Source: Candidatus Latescibacteria bacterium 4484_107
GTDB taxonomy: Bacteria; Latescibacterota; 4484-107
Length of the DNA: 22,613 nt
Assembly (NCBI GenBank): GCA_002059205.1
Contig: MVCQ01000051.1
Location: 1-22,613, forward strand
Reading direction: 5' to 3'
The notes below the pieces were generated by a model. The model ran no database searches, was not told where the DNA came from, and saw only the letters and a program-made list of their open reading frames with translations. Positions 7,979-16,176 of the stretch are shown piece by piece (position 1 is the stretch's first letter; the number at the start of each line of letters is the position of its first letter). Made by a program: the position numbers and the translations under genes.

Positions 7979-8600
7979 TTATTCCGGCACGAGGCTCAGC
8001 ACCTCAGGACCGTCTTCCGTCACGGCAACGGTGTGCTCGAAATGGGCGGAAAAGGAACCGTCCCTGGTGACGATCGTCCAACCGTCGCGCTTTACCCTTA
8101 CCTCATATCCACCGGCATTGACCATCGGCTCAATCGCCAGCACCATCCCAGCCTTCAAACGAGGCCCAGTATGAGCGCGTCCAAAATTTGGAACCGGAGG
8201 ATCCTCGTGCGGCTTCCTTCCGATGCCGTGCCCGACCAAATCCCGAACCACCGAATAGCCTTGCGCCTCTATGTAAACCTGAATGGCGTGCGAAATATCC
8301 CCGATTCGATTACCTGGGACAGCCTGCTCAATCCCCTTCCAAAGCGCAGCCTCGGTCTCCCGGGCCAACCGCTCCTTTTCCTCCGAGACCGACCCGACCC
8401 GAAAGGTCCTCGCGGCATCTCCGAAATAGTCGTCTTTCCCCACGACTACATCTACGCCGACCAATTTCGGCCTCGCGCTCAATCTCTTTGGTGCGTACCC
8501 CCGAAACCATCAACGACTCCGACCGCATAAGCACTTCGGCCACGATCTGGGAACTGGCCCGGATCCGTTCCACCTCCTCTTGCGATCGAATGGCAATCAT
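7979..8600 (-). pseudogene. map: Methionine aminopeptidase type I, internally deleted and frameshifted
   Basis: Two pieces in different frames. The N-terminal piece starts at ATG 8600 (MIAIRSQEEVERIRASSQIV ... RTKEIEREAE, to about 8468). The C-terminal piece, in frame with 8482-7979, reads LVGVDVVVGKDDYFGDAARTF to EVLSLVPE. The ~45 residues that normally lie between them, including the conserved NE.V.HG.P block with the active-site His (His79 in E. coli numbering), are absent, and there is no room for them. The five metal ligands remain in the C-terminal piece: Asp in VGVDV, Asp in FGDAAR, His in GHGIGR, Glu in AIEPMV and Glu in FEHTV. The enzyme normally removes initiator Met and is essential unless duplicated. 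As written it could not encode a full enzyme; assembly error or a second map gene elsewhere are the alternatives. It overlaps adk by 4 nt. Confidence 0.9.
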
Positions 8601-9262
8601 AGCTCCCCATTCGAATTCAACACATCCAGATCAGCCACCATGCGTTCGAAGACCTCGCCGATCGTCCCCACGCCATCTATGAGATGCAGCAAACCCTTCT
8701 TCCGGTAAAACATCTCTAAAGGAGCAGTCTGGTCCTCGTATACCTTGAGACGATTCCGGATCGTCTTCTCCACATCGTCCGAACGCTGAATCAAAGAGGC
8801 TCCACAGACGTCACAAATGCCCTCCTTTTTCGGAGGCTGCGTCTGTAGATTGTACCCTCGACCACAATCCGGACATACTCGCCGGGCCGTGAGTCGTTTC
8901 ACCAACAGTTCGGGATCCGCCTTCATCGAGAGGACATAATTTATGCTTTTCCCCAGATCTGTCAAAACCTTTTCCAATCCCTCGGCTTGGGGCACCGTTC
9001 TTGGAAATCCATCTAAAATAAATCCTCCGGAGCAGTCGTCACCGCCGAGGCGATCCCGTACCAAATCCAGCATCAGATCGTCCGGAACCAATTGCCCCGC
9101 ATCCATGAAAGTAGCCGCCTTACGCCCCAACGTCGTCCCTTCCTTCACTGCCCCCCTTAAAATATCTCCGGTCGAAATCTGAGGAATACCGTAGCGCTCA
9201 ACCAATTTCTGCGCTTGCGTGCCTTTCCCGACCCCGGGAGGACCCAATAAAATTAAGTACAT
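8597..9262 (-). CDS. adk: Adenylate kinase, zinc-LID type
   Basis: 221 aa. Catalyses ATP + AMP = 2 ADP in the cytoplasm. Residues 7-15 form the P-loop GPPGVGKGT; STGDILR (30-36) and GFPRT (85-89) bind AMP. The LID carries Cys130, Cys133, Cys150 and Cys153, the four-Cys zinc site found in many Gram-positive and deep-branching bacteria. Start ATG at 9262 with GGGAG 5 nt upstream. Complete and of normal length. Its stop overlaps the map start (ATGA), implying translational coupling in the secY-adk-map order. Confidence 0.97.
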   Translation of the reverse strand: MYLILLGPPGVGKGTQAQKLVERYGIPQISTGDILRGAVKEGTTLGRKAATFMDAGQLVPDDLMLDLVRDRLGGDDCSGGFILDGFPRTVPQAEGLEKVLTDLGKSINYVLSMKADPELLVKRLTARRVCPDCGRGYNLQTQPPKKEGICDVCGASLIQRSDDVEKTIRNRLKVYEDQTAPLEMFYRKKGLLHLIDGVGTIGEVFERMVADLDVLNSNGEL

Positions 9263-9389
9263 TTAATCTCCCATCACAAACATACAAAATTGAGGATTGC
9301 AACATGAAACCTCATCGCAAAGGACGCAAGGAAAGGCAAAACCCAGGTCTCGAAGTCCTTTGCGCTCTTTGCAGCTTTGCGGTGCAAAA

Positions 9390-9420
9390 ATCCGAAATCC
9401 ACCATCCGAAATCCGAAATC
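9390..9420. repeat. Short imperfect tandem repeat in the secY-adk spacer
   Basis: The decamer atccgaaatc occurs at 9390-9399, 9404-9413 and 9411-9420. Just upstream, 9315-9385 contains paired gcaaaggacgcaagg- and ctttgcgctctttgc-like words. The spacer 9263-9422 therefore consists largely of low-complexity lineage-type repeats and holds no gene. Confidence 0.75.
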
Positions 9421-9422
9421 GG

Positions 9423-10763
9423 TCACCGCCGTCCCCGTAGTTTTCCCTTCTTCAAAAAACCGTCATAGTGCCGCATAAGCAAATGCGACTCCACCTGTTG
9501 AAGTGTATCCAACGCCACTCCGACCACAATCAATAATCCTGTTCCTCCGAAAAACTGAGAGAAACTCCTGGATACACTCATCCCAAACGCCGCATCGGAG
9601 AAACGAATCACCATCGCCGGCATTACTGCGATGAAAGCTAAAAAAATGGCCCCGGGAAGCGTAATTCGTGTCAAAATATTATCAATATAATCGGACGTGC
9701 GCTTTCCAGGTCGAATGCCAGGAATGAACCCCCCATACTTCTTCATATTGTCCGCCAGATCTACCGGATTGAAGATCACAGCCGTATAGAAATACGTGAA
9801 GAAAACGATGATCAGGCCATAAAAAAACCAGTAAATCGGCGATTGATAGGAAAAATAAGCGGCCATATTCTGTATCGTCTCGCTCTGCTGGAAAAACGTC
9901 GCAATGGTGGAGGGGAGAAACATAATGGCCTGTGCGAAAATTATCGGAATCACGCCCGCGGTATTTACCCGCAATGGAATGTGGGTGCTCTGTCCGCCAT
10001 ACACCTTGCGCCCCACCACCCGTTTAGCATACTGAACCGGGATTTTGCGCTGTCCCTGAGTAATAAAAACCACAGCGGCGACCACCAGAACCATCACCAC
10101 AAACAGCAAGACCTCCGGAATAATCTGCCGATTGCCCGCCATCAACTGCTTCACCTCGACCATAATGGCATTCGGAAGCCGTGCGATGATCCCCACGAAG
10201 ATGATCAACGAAATGCCGTTTCCGATTCCATGTTCGGTGATCTGTTCGCCCAGCCACATAATAAAAATCGTGCCTGAGGTAATCGTAATCATCGTCAGTA
10301 ATCGAAAGCCCCATCCGGGAGCGGGCACTACAGGAACGCCCGAGGGGGAGCGAAGGTTTACCAAGAAAACGCTCACTCCGTAAGATTGCATGGCCGCTAA
10401 CAGCACTGTGGCGTATCGGGTGTACTGAGTAATCTTCTTCCGGCCTTCCTCCCCTTCCTTCTGTAGCTTCTGGAAATAGGGAATCACCGATCCCAAAAGC
10501 TGAAAAATGATCGAGGCGCTGATGTACGGCATAATCCCCAAAGCAAAAATCGTCGCTTTTTTAAACGCGCCGCCCACGAACATATCATACAAACCGAAGA
10601 GTGTATTCTGCGCGCTCGCGAAGTATTCCCCCAGGGCCTTCGAATCAATCCCAGGAGTAGGCACATGGCCACCGATCCGATAAACCGCCAGAATCGCAAG
10701 CGTAAACAGAAGCTTTCGCCTGAGTTCCGGTATTTTTACGATACTCTGAAAACTTTTAAGCAC
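9423..10763 (-). CDS. secY: Preprotein translocase subunit SecY
   Basis: 446 aa, complete. Forms the ten-helix protein-conducting channel of the inner membrane with SecE and SecG. Signatures seen: ILAVYRIGGHVPTPGID at the first helix and plug region, GIMPYISASIIFQLL in helix 2, GIGNGISLIIF in helix 4, YGGFIPGIRPGKRT in the cytosolic C5 loop that contacts SecA and the ribosome, and the basic end LKKGKLRGRR. The start is GTG at 10763 (MLKSFQSIVKIPELRRK) with GAGG 9 nt upstream. Overlaps the rplO end by 8 nt, suggesting coupled translation. Confidence 0.97.
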   Translation of the reverse strand: MLKSFQSIVKIPELRRKLLFTLAILAVYRIGGHVPTPGIDSKALGEYFASAQNTLFGLYDMFVGGAFKKATIFALGIMPYISASIIFQLLGSVIPYFQKLQKEGEEGRKKITQYTRYATVLLAAMQSYGVSVFLVNLRSPSGVPVVPAPGWGFRLLTMITITSGTIFIMWLGEQITEHGIGNGISLIIFVGIIARLPNAIMVEVKQLMAGNRQIIPEVLLFVVMVLVVAAVVFITQGQRKIPVQYAKRVVGRKVYGGQSTHIPLRVNTAGVIPIIFAQAIMFLPSTIATFFQQSETIQNMAAYFSYQSPIYWFFYGLIIVFFTYFYTAVIFNPVDLADNMKKYGGFIPGIRPGKRTSDYIDNILTRITLPGAIFLAFIAVMPAMVIRFSDAAFGMSVSRSFSQFFGGTGLLIVVGVALDTLQQVESHLLMRHYDGFLKKGKLRGRR

Positions 10764-11208
10764 GTCCGATCACCTCGACCTTTCCACCGGCTCCCTCGAT
10801 CTTCGCGACCGCCGAGGAGCTGAATGCGTGTGCCTTCACAGTCAGCGGCCGAGCGAGTTCTCCTGATCCCAGAACCTTAACCGGCACACTTTTCGTTCCG
10901 ATCAATCCAACGGTCTTCAAACTATCCGGACCCACCTCCCCTTCCAATGCGTTCTCTGAAAGGGCACCCACGTTGACCACCTGATAAACCAACTTGAAAC
11001 GCGCGTTGTTGAATCCCCGCTTAGGCAACCTTCTCTGGAGAGGAGTCTGCCCTCCCTCGAAAAAGGCCCTATGCCTGGCTCCGGATCGCGAATTCTGCCC
11101 TTTATGTCCCCGACAGCTTGTACCGTCGTGACCAGATCCCGTACCCCTTCCGACGCGCTTTGTTTTCTTCCGTGCCCCTGATGCGGGCTGCAATGCCCCT
11201 AAATTCAT
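10756..11208 (-). CDS. rplO: 50S ribosomal protein L15
   Basis: 150 aa. L15 is a late-assembly large-subunit protein with a long extended N-terminus. Diagnostic are KTKRVGRGTGSGHDGTSCRG, GHKGQNSRSG and FEGGQTPLQRRLPKRGF, followed by a C-terminal globular domain ending SSSAVAKIEGAGGKVEVIGR. The ATG at 11208 has GGAGG 4-5 nt upstream. Normally it directly follows rpmD; here an LptA/OstA-like gene and two spacers separate them. Confidence 0.96.
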   Translation of the reverse strand: MNLGALQPASGARKKTKRVGRGTGSGHDGTSCRGHKGQNSRSGARHRAFFEGGQTPLQRRLPKRGFNNARFKLVYQVVNVGALSENALEGEVGPDSLKTVGLIGTKSVPVKVLGSGELARPLTVKAHAFSSSAVAKIEGAGGKVEVIGRA

Positions 11209-11488
11209 CGCCCCTCCATCTTTCTACGCAACCTACCCTATGCTCCACTGTGGATACGAACTAAAAGATACCCCCGACCGATTCTACTGAGGCCAAACGT
11301 GACGCTGAAAACAACTTCCATCTTCCCCGAAACCAAGTGCAAAAAAAGAAGCCGAACCTACCTCTTCCCCAAAATTGATTCTGATAAAAACTCCGGCACT
11401 GAGAACGTCACAACATCCTCGAGGGGAACTAAATTGCAGCCTTCGCAGTGCCTCCCGTATCGCGTCTCGGACCCTATTTGAAGAAATC
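11209..11488. other. 280-bp spacer without a recognised gene
   Basis: Between rplO and the LptA/OstA-like gene. I see the rplO ribosome binding site at its left end but no convincing terminator, promoter or small gene on either strand. A T-rich run on the minus strand (11341-11347 as A) is not preceded by a clear stem. Confidence 0.6.
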
Positions 11489-12082
11489 CTACTTCTTTTT
11501 CATCGGTGCTACCTTTTTTGCAGGCGAAGCGGCAGGCGCCGTTGCCTCTATCGAGCCTTTGCTTTGCTCCGAGACAAAGCTGTCCAGCTTGCCCTCTGGG
11601 GTGAAGGTCAAGATAAGAGACGCTCCCGAGAACGTCCCCATATCGGTAGTAAGCTCCGCAGCCCCCTTGAGATTGATCGTGTAAAGCGTTATCGAAATCG
11701 CATCCGCCTTGGCCGTCACGTCCGTGCCTTTCAGGGTCCCCTTGGCAACCGTTATGTTTCCGGTCTTAGCATCCACCGTGATGCTCTCTCCAGTGGCGTT
11801 GAGCGCCCCCTGAACAACCTTCGGAGTGGCCGTCGCCGTTACTGCGTTTTTCTCCCGGCTGTAAATCACATCACCGGCCGTCAAAACGATTTCCGCCCCC
11901 TGATCCGCAGCGATGCGCACTTCAACACCCCCACTAAGCGCCACCTGCTTACCGGCATTTTTCCACTCCATCCGATCGGCCTTGACAATCTGAACCTTCC
12001 CTGCTCCCATAGCCGTCGTAGTGATTACCACCAATCCCAATACCAATACCAAAATCACCCGACCCATTTTACGTGTACGCAT
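11489..12082 (-). CDS. Exported LptA/OstA-like beta-jellyroll protein inserted in the spc cluster
   Basis: 197 aa from ATG 12082; an adjacent ATG at 12085 sits too close to the AAAGGAGG ribosome binding site. Residues 1-27 are a signal peptide: basic MRTRKMGR, hydrophobic VILVLVLGLVVITTTA, cleavage near AMGA. The rest is a chain of short beta-strand units of the LptA/OstA (LPS-transport) type: ADRMEWKNAGKQVALSG, LTAGDVIYSREKNAVTATA, ESITVDAKTGNITVAKGTL, KADAISITLYTINLKGA. The end is an Ala/Pro/Lys-rich tail (AASPAKKVAPMKKK). A periplasmic role in lipid or LPS handling is inferred from the fold only; it is not assigned as true LptA. Its position between rpmD and rplO is not part of the standard spc order. 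Confidence 0.7.
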   Translation of the reverse strand: MRTRKMGRVILVLVLGLVVITTTAMGAGKVQIVKADRMEWKNAGKQVALSGGVEVRIAADQGAEIVLTAGDVIYSREKNAVTATATPKVVQGALNATGESITVDAKTGNITVAKGTLKGTDVTAKADAISITLYTINLKGAAELTTDMGTFSGASLILTFTPEGKLDSFVSEQSKGSIEATAPAASPAKKVAPMKKK

Positions 12083-12394
12083 CATGACCTCCTTTCCTGA
12101 TTCCTTGATCCGCTCAAACGGCTCAAGCCATAGAATTCCCCACATCTGATTCCCACCAGACTTCATGACCCATAATCCTCAACACGCCCGTCGGCTTGCG
12201 TTAAACCCTCTCCTATTCCAGCAGCGGGGGATCTGCTATTATTTTGGCGGCAAACCTCCTTTCTTTACACTTGGAGCTTCGGGGAAGAATAATCGTCTCT
12301 TTTCTATGACGGTAACGGAAAGAGATAACTCCTCTCAATACGGGTTCAGCAATTGCCGTCCATCGTTAACTGTTAGGCACCCTTTCACAAGAAA
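12083..12394. other. 312-bp spacer upstream of the LptA/OstA-like gene
   Basis: It contains the ribosome binding site of the LptA/OstA-like gene and a weak hairpin (tctcttt ... aaagaga around 12295-12327 with a ~17-nt loop) without a following T tract. No clear -35/-10 pair was found, so whether the inserted gene has its own promoter cannot be told. A 16-codon frame near 12170 (MGHEVWWESDVG) has no recognisable similarity. Confidence 0.5.
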
Positions 12395-12607
12395 TCAGAC
12401 CGCAATTTCTTTCGTTTCGGTCTCTTCAACCTCCCGAACTTCTACGAGATGAGCAATCTTTCGGATCATACCGCGAATTGACGGGGTATCCTCGTGCAGC
12501 ACCTTCTGTTGCAGCCGTTTAATTCCAAGGGCTTCTAAGGTCAACTTTTGTGACTGCTGCCGCTTGATCGCGCTTCTGCGCTGCTGTATTTCTAACTGTC
12601 GAGCCAT
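12395..12607 (-). CDS. rpmD: 50S ribosomal protein L30
   Basis: 70 aa. The family core is clear: SAIKRQQSQKLTLEALGIKR, then VLHEDTPSIRGMIRKIAHLV. L30 is a small large-subunit protein encoded between rpsE and rplO. The ATG at 12607 has AAGGAG 4 nt upstream; upstream in-frame residues have no similarity. A short acidic C-terminal extension (VREVEETETKEIAV) makes it slightly longer than the usual ~60 aa. It is followed here by a 312-bp spacer and an unrelated exported-protein gene instead of rplO. Confidence 0.93.
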   Translation of the reverse strand: MARQLEIQQRRSAIKRQQSQKLTLEALGIKRLQQKVLHEDTPSIRGMIRKIAHLVEVREVEETETKEIAV

Positions 12608-12687
12608 GTTGCTCCTTCCATCCATAAATCCATAATGCCCATCATATACGGACACATCGGTACTCAAGCGATTATCAGAATGCCCGC

Positions 12688-13191
12688 TTATCTCATCAGC
12701 GTTTCCACCTCTATACCGCGGATTCGCGCCACCTCCTTGGGATCTCTCAAACTCATCAATCCCTGCATCGTGGCCTTAACCACGTTGTGGCGATTCGCAG
12801 ATCCCAACGACTTGGTCAGGATATTCTGAATGCCCGCCGATTCCAAAACCACTTTTACCCCTCCGCCCGCGATCACACCCGTCCCGGGGGAAGCCGGTCT
12901 CAAAAGTACCTTTGCCGCTCCGAAACGCCCTATGATGGCGTGAGGAATCGTACCGTCCTCGTTAACCGGTACCATCATCAAGGCTTTCTTTGCCGACTCC
13001 GTCCCTTTCCGAATGGCCTCCGATACATCTTTGGCCTTTCCCATACCGGAGCCTACCCGCCCTTTCCCGTCCCCCACAACGACCAATGCGTTAAACGCTC
13101 GCGTGCGCCCTCCCTTCGTGGCCTTCGATACCGGACGGATGTGGATCACCGTTTCCTTCAAGTCGAGTTCATCTAAACTTAGTTTCGACAA
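12688..13191 (-). CDS. rpsE: 30S ribosomal protein S5
   Basis: 167 aa from TTG 13191 (MSKLSLDELDLKETVIHIRP). S5 shapes the mRNA entry tunnel and affects decoding fidelity. The double-stranded RNA-binding-like N-terminal domain shows KGGRTRAFNALVVVGDGKGR; the C-terminal domain shows PHAIIGRFGAAKVLLRPASP and GTGVIAGGGVK. An ATG at 13224 is in frame but has no ribosome binding site; AGGGAGGAG lies 8 nt before the TTG, and the TTG gives the canonical N-terminal length. Followed by rpmD. Confidence 0.95.
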   Translation of the reverse strand: MSKLSLDELDLKETVIHIRPVSKATKGGRTRAFNALVVVGDGKGRVGSGMGKAKDVSEAIRKGTESAKKALMMVPVNEDGTIPHAIIGRFGAAKVLLRPASPGTGVIAGGGVKVVLESAGIQNILTKSLGSANRHNVVKATMQGLMSLRDPKEVARIRGIEVETLMR

Positions 13192-13278
13192 AGAACCTTC
13201 TCCTCCCTCTTTAAAACTGAGCATAAGGCATGAAAGATCACTAATCTCCTTCCAAGCATCCGAAATTATGGGCTACGG

Positions 13279-13653
13279 TCAGAATTGGAGCCCCCCTGCT
13301 CGTGCTCCTTCCGCCAAGGCCTTCACACGCCCGTGGTACAAATACCCGCTACGATCGAAGACTACTTTCTCGATCTGTTTCGCTTTGGCGCGCGCCGCTA
13401 AAAGTTTGCCCACCGTTTTACTGAGTTCGCATTTCCCTTTGGGCGTGCTCCCCGCGTCCTTGATCTCTTTGGATAAACTCGAGGCTCCCAGGATGCATGT
13501 GCCCGATACATCGTCCACCAATTGGGCATATATGTTCCTCGATCCCCTGTACACGCATAAACGCGGCCGCTCGGCGCTTCCAACGATTTTCTTTCGGATA
13601 TGCTTGCGCCGTCGAGTTCTGGACGCTGCTCTTATCGTGCTTTTTTCTTTCAT
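13279..13653 (-). CDS. rplR: 50S ribosomal protein L18
   Basis: 124 aa. Binds 5S rRNA in the central protuberance with L5. Diagnostic are RRRKHIRKKIVGSAERPRL, CVYRGSRNIYAQLVDD and the C-terminal FDRSGYLYHGRVKALAEGAR. The ATG at 13653 has GGAAGGA immediately upstream. Canonical place between rplF and rpsE. Confidence 0.96.
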   Translation of the reverse strand: MKEKSTIRAASRTRRRKHIRKKIVGSAERPRLCVYRGSRNIYAQLVDDVSGTCILGASSLSKEIKDAGSTPKGKCELSKTVGKLLAARAKAKQIEKVVFDRSGYLYHGRVKALAEGARAGGLQF

Positions 13654-13670
13654 CTTTCCTTCCAAATGAG

Positions 13671-13690
13671 ACACAGAGTTACACAGAGTT
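13671..13690. repeat. Two exact 10-bp tandem copies in the rplF-rplR spacer
   Basis: acacagagtt occurs at 13671-13680 and again at 13681-13690, followed by tcacgg. The word acacagagttacacagag belongs to a type of intergenic repeat that recurs in several uncultured lineages (from memory). Confidence 0.8.
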
Positions 13691-13792
13691 TCACGGAATA
13701 CCCCATCCATGCACCTCTGTCTTCTTCAGCCGTCCGTTTTCGTTCGATGGTTTCTCTTTGACTTTGTATATAGATAGTCCGGATATTCCGAC

Positions 13793-14359
13793 TTATGCTC
13801 CCGCGGTCTTCCCGGCCTTCCGTCGAACATATTCTCCCTCGTAACGAATTCCCTTTGCCTTATAGGGCTCCGGGGGACGCACCGATCGGATCTCCGCAGC
13901 GATCTCCCCCACTTTCTGCTTGTCTATTCCCTTCACCACAAACTGCGCCGGTCGACTGCCCTGCTGCTGATAGACCGGATTCTCCACAACGAACTCAATA
14001 CCTTCCGGCGCGGGAAAAAACATCGGATTGGAAAATCCAACCTGTAATTTTAATGCACCCCCCTCCAAATCCACCCTATAGCCCACGCCCACGATTTCTA
14101 AACGTTTCTCAAAGCCCTGGGTCACCCCTTCCACGAGGTTGGCCACCAACGAACGCGTTAAACCCTGTAAGGACCTCCCCACTCGATCGTCCCGCCTGGG
14201 GGCCACCACCAATGTTCCCTCTTTACGCTTCAAACTCACTTGAGGATGAAGGGTTAAAATCTGCTTTCCTTTAGGCCCCGTTACCGTAACCCTTGCTCCT
14301 CTGATTTCCACCTCCACGCCATCGGGCACCACGATGGGTTTTTTTCCGATTCTGGACAC
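13793..14359 (-). CDS. rplF: 50S ribosomal protein L6
   Basis: 188 aa with two L6 domains. L6 lies at the base of the factor-binding stalk. The N-terminus SRIGKKPIVVPDGVEVEI and the C-terminal signature RPPEPYKAKGIRYEGEYVRR are diagnostic. The start is GTG at 14359, which gives the exact canonical first residue; GGAG lies 8 nt upstream. The tail ends KAGKTAGA. Follows rpsH by 71 nt. Confidence 0.96.
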   Translation of the reverse strand: MSRIGKKPIVVPDGVEVEIRGARVTVTGPKGKQILTLHPQVSLKRKEGTLVVAPRRDDRVGRSLQGLTRSLVANLVEGVTQGFEKRLEIVGVGYRVDLEGGALKLQVGFSNPMFFPAPEGIEFVVENPVYQQQGSRPAQFVVKGIDKQKVGEIAAEIRSVRPPEPYKAKGIRYEGEYVRRKAGKTAGA

Positions 14360-14430
14360 CGCCTCTTCTCCTCAAAATAGGTGATCGTTGATCGCGTTTA
14401 GTGACTATTCCTCCATCGCTCCACGCTCAA

Positions 14431-14829
14431 CTACCAAACGTAACAGATCACTTCACCGCCTATTCCCGTTCTTCTCGACTCCCGATCGGTCATCACTCCA
14501 TGGGACGTGGAGACAATCGCCATCCCCAATCCGTTGAGCACCCTCGGAATCTCTTTTTTCTTGGCATAATGCCTTAACCCAGGTCGGCTTATGCGCTCAA
14601 TGTGCCGAATAACACTTTCTTCGTCCCTATCGTATTTCAGGTAAAGCCGCAGTGTCCCCTGCTTCCCGTCTTCCACGTAAGCAAATGCCTGGATGAAGTG
14701 TTCGGCTTTCAGAATGCGGGCAATTTCTCGCTTTAGATTGGACGCCGGCACATCCACTTTCCTATGCTTCGCCTTGCACGCATTTCGGATACGCGTCAAC
14801 ATATCCGCAACTGGATCGGTCATACTCAT
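14431..14829 (-). CDS. rpsH: 30S ribosomal protein S8
   Basis: 132 aa from ATG 14829 (MSMTDPVADMLTRIRNA). ATG 14823 (MTDPVADML) is equally possible; the GAGAAGAGG ribosome binding site serves either. S8 is a 16S rRNA-binding assembly protein and in E. coli the spc-operon translational repressor. The C-terminal signature GLGMAIVSTSHGVMTDRESR and GIGGEVICYVW is complete. Confidence 0.96.
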   Translation of the reverse strand: MSMTDPVADMLTRIRNACKAKHRKVDVPASNLKREIARILKAEHFIQAFAYVEDGKQGTLRLYLKYDRDEESVIRHIERISRPGLRHYAKKKEIPRVLNGLGMAIVSTSHGVMTDRESRRTGIGGEVICYVW

Positions 14830-14897
14830 AACCTCTTCTCCCAAAAAATGCGAAGTGTCCCCGGTGGAGATCGGTGGCGACGGCAACCCGTCTCCCT

Positions 14898-15083
14898 TCA
14901 CCAACTCGCCTTGGTCACCCCGGGAATATCTCCCTTCAACGCCAACTCTCGGAAACAGATGCGACAAATTCCGAACGCCCGCATGTACGCTCTCGGACGT
15001 CCACAGCGATGACAACGGTTGTACTGACGCACCTTGAACTTAGGCTTTCTGTTCGCCTTGACGATCAATGTTTTTTTTGCCAC
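14898..15083 (-). CDS. rpsN: 30S ribosomal protein S14 type Z (zinc-binding)
   Basis: 61 aa, the length of the short zinc-dependent S14. Cys24, Cys27, Cys40 and Cys43 form the zinc site (CHRCGRPRAYMRAFGICRIC), and the end GDIPGVTKASW is canonical. The start is GTG at 15083 with AAGGG 7 nt upstream; a longer in-frame reading has no similarity. Lies between rplE and rpsH as usual. Confidence 0.95.
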   Translation of the reverse strand: MAKKTLIVKANRKPKFKVRQYNRCHRCGRPRAYMRAFGICRICFRELALKGDIPGVTKASW

Positions 15084-15228
15084 GCCACATCCCTTTCTGA
15101 ATCCTATCCCCAGGAACGCACTACAAAGGAGTAATAGCACCCCCCCTCTGCTTATGGCGTTGCGTGAACATTCTCTCACGTCTCACAGAGGACATCACTC
15201 TGTTGAATGTTTGAACTTGAGCTTCCCC

Positions 15229-15798
15229 TCATTCCCCCTCTGAAGCAAACGGCATTCCGAATCCCTTCAGTAACTCGAATGCCTCCTCGTCGGTCTGAGC
15301 GCTTGTAACGATGGTGACATTCAATCCCCGAATCTGGTCAATGCTATCGCGGTCAATCTCAGGAAAGACAATCTGTTCCCGAATCCCGAACGTATAATTA
15401 CCTCTTCCGTCGAAGGATCGGCCGGGAAGCCCTCTGAAATCCCGAATCCGGGGTACCGCGAAATTCAAGAGACGGTCCAGAAATTCATACATTCGACTCC
15501 GCCGGATCGTCACTGCACATCCAATGGGATTGCCCTCCCTCAACTTAAAATTCGAGATGGACTTTTTGGCCCGCCTTACGTTTGGCTTTTGAGCACTGAT
15601 CACCGTCAGATCGGCCATGGCCGCATCAAGTGCTTTAATGTTCTGAATCGCCTCCCCCACCCCTATATTCAAGACGATCTTCTCAATCCGAGGCACTTGC
15701 ATCCTATTTTGGTAGTCAAACCGTCTCTGCAACTGCGGCACTATTTCCTGTTCGTATAGCTCTTTAAGTCTCGGCTTCATCGCCTTCTCCCTTGCCAC
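15229..15798 (-). CDS. rplE: 50S ribosomal protein L5
   Basis: 189 aa from GTG 15798 (MAREKAMKPRLKELYEQEIV); the ATG at 15780 would give a 183-aa protein. Both have a purine-rich ribosome binding site. L5 binds 5S rRNA and contacts P-site tRNA. Signatures: MQVPRIEKIVLNIGVGEA, KSISNFKLREGNPIGCAVTI and RDFRGLPGRSFDGRGNYTFG. Complete C-terminus. Its upstream neighbour is the fused rplN-rplX ORF, 60 nt away. Confidence 0.96.
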   Translation of the reverse strand: MAREKAMKPRLKELYEQEIVPQLQRRFDYQNRMQVPRIEKIVLNIGVGEAIQNIKALDAAMADLTVISAQKPNVRRAKKSISNFKLREGNPIGCAVTIRRSRMYEFLDRLLNFAVPRIRDFRGLPGRSFDGRGNYTFGIREQIVFPEIDRDSIDQIRGLNVTIVTSAQTDEEAFELLKGFGMPFASEGE

Positions 15799-15858
15799 TT
15801 AGCTCTCCTCTACCGATCTGTCCTCATAGACCGACTTCTCGTCCCGGAAGATCAGCTT

Positions 15859-16176
15859 CTACGCAACGCTCAATATTTCTTTGCACTTACCGCACACTCT
15901 TACGCGACTTCCATCTTCTAAAGTACGCCGCTTGACTCGTACCGGCGCATCGCATTTGGGGCAAACCACCATCAGATTGGACAGATGTACCGGCGCCTCT
16001 TTTTCCACAATTCCGGATTGCTCACCCGTTCTCCGGGCCTTTGTATGGCGCTTGATAAAATTTGCCCCTTCGACGATGGCACGCTCCCGCTTCGGGAACA
16101 CACGGAGCACTTGTCCTCGGTGCCCGATGTCTTCCCCGGCGATCACCTGCACCGTATCTCCTTTGGAAACTTTCAT
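15859..16176 (-). CDS. rplX: 50S ribosomal protein L24 (probable independent start)
   Basis: 105 aa from ATG 16176, preceded by GAGGG with 4-nt spacing, so it can be translated on its own even though the frame is open upstream into rplN. L24 starts assembly of the large subunit near the exit tunnel. The KOW motif is near residues 4-30 (KGDTVQVIAGEDIGHRGQVL). The C-terminal half shows GANFIKRHTKARRTGEQSGI and a zinc ribbon with Cys72, Cys75, Cys95 and Cys98. Full length and apparently intact. Confidence 0.93.
   Translation of the reverse strand: MKVSKGDTVQVIAGEDIGHRGQVLRVFPKRERAIVEGANFIKRHTKARRTGEQSGIVEKEAPVHLSNLMVVCPKCDAPVRVKRRTLEDGSRVRVCGKCKEILSVA

Noticed and set aside
8440..8490. That map is only frameshifted rather than deleted
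   Set aside because: The two conserved pieces abut within a few bases; no frame encodes the ~45 missing residues.
9263..9422. CRISPR array in the repeat-rich secY-adk spacer
   Set aside because: Repeats are about 10 bp, overlapping or irregularly spaced, with no unique spacers and no cas genes.
12083..12394. Promoter or terminator isolating the LptA/OstA-like gene
   Set aside because: No convincing -35/-10 pair and only a weak hairpin without a T tract.
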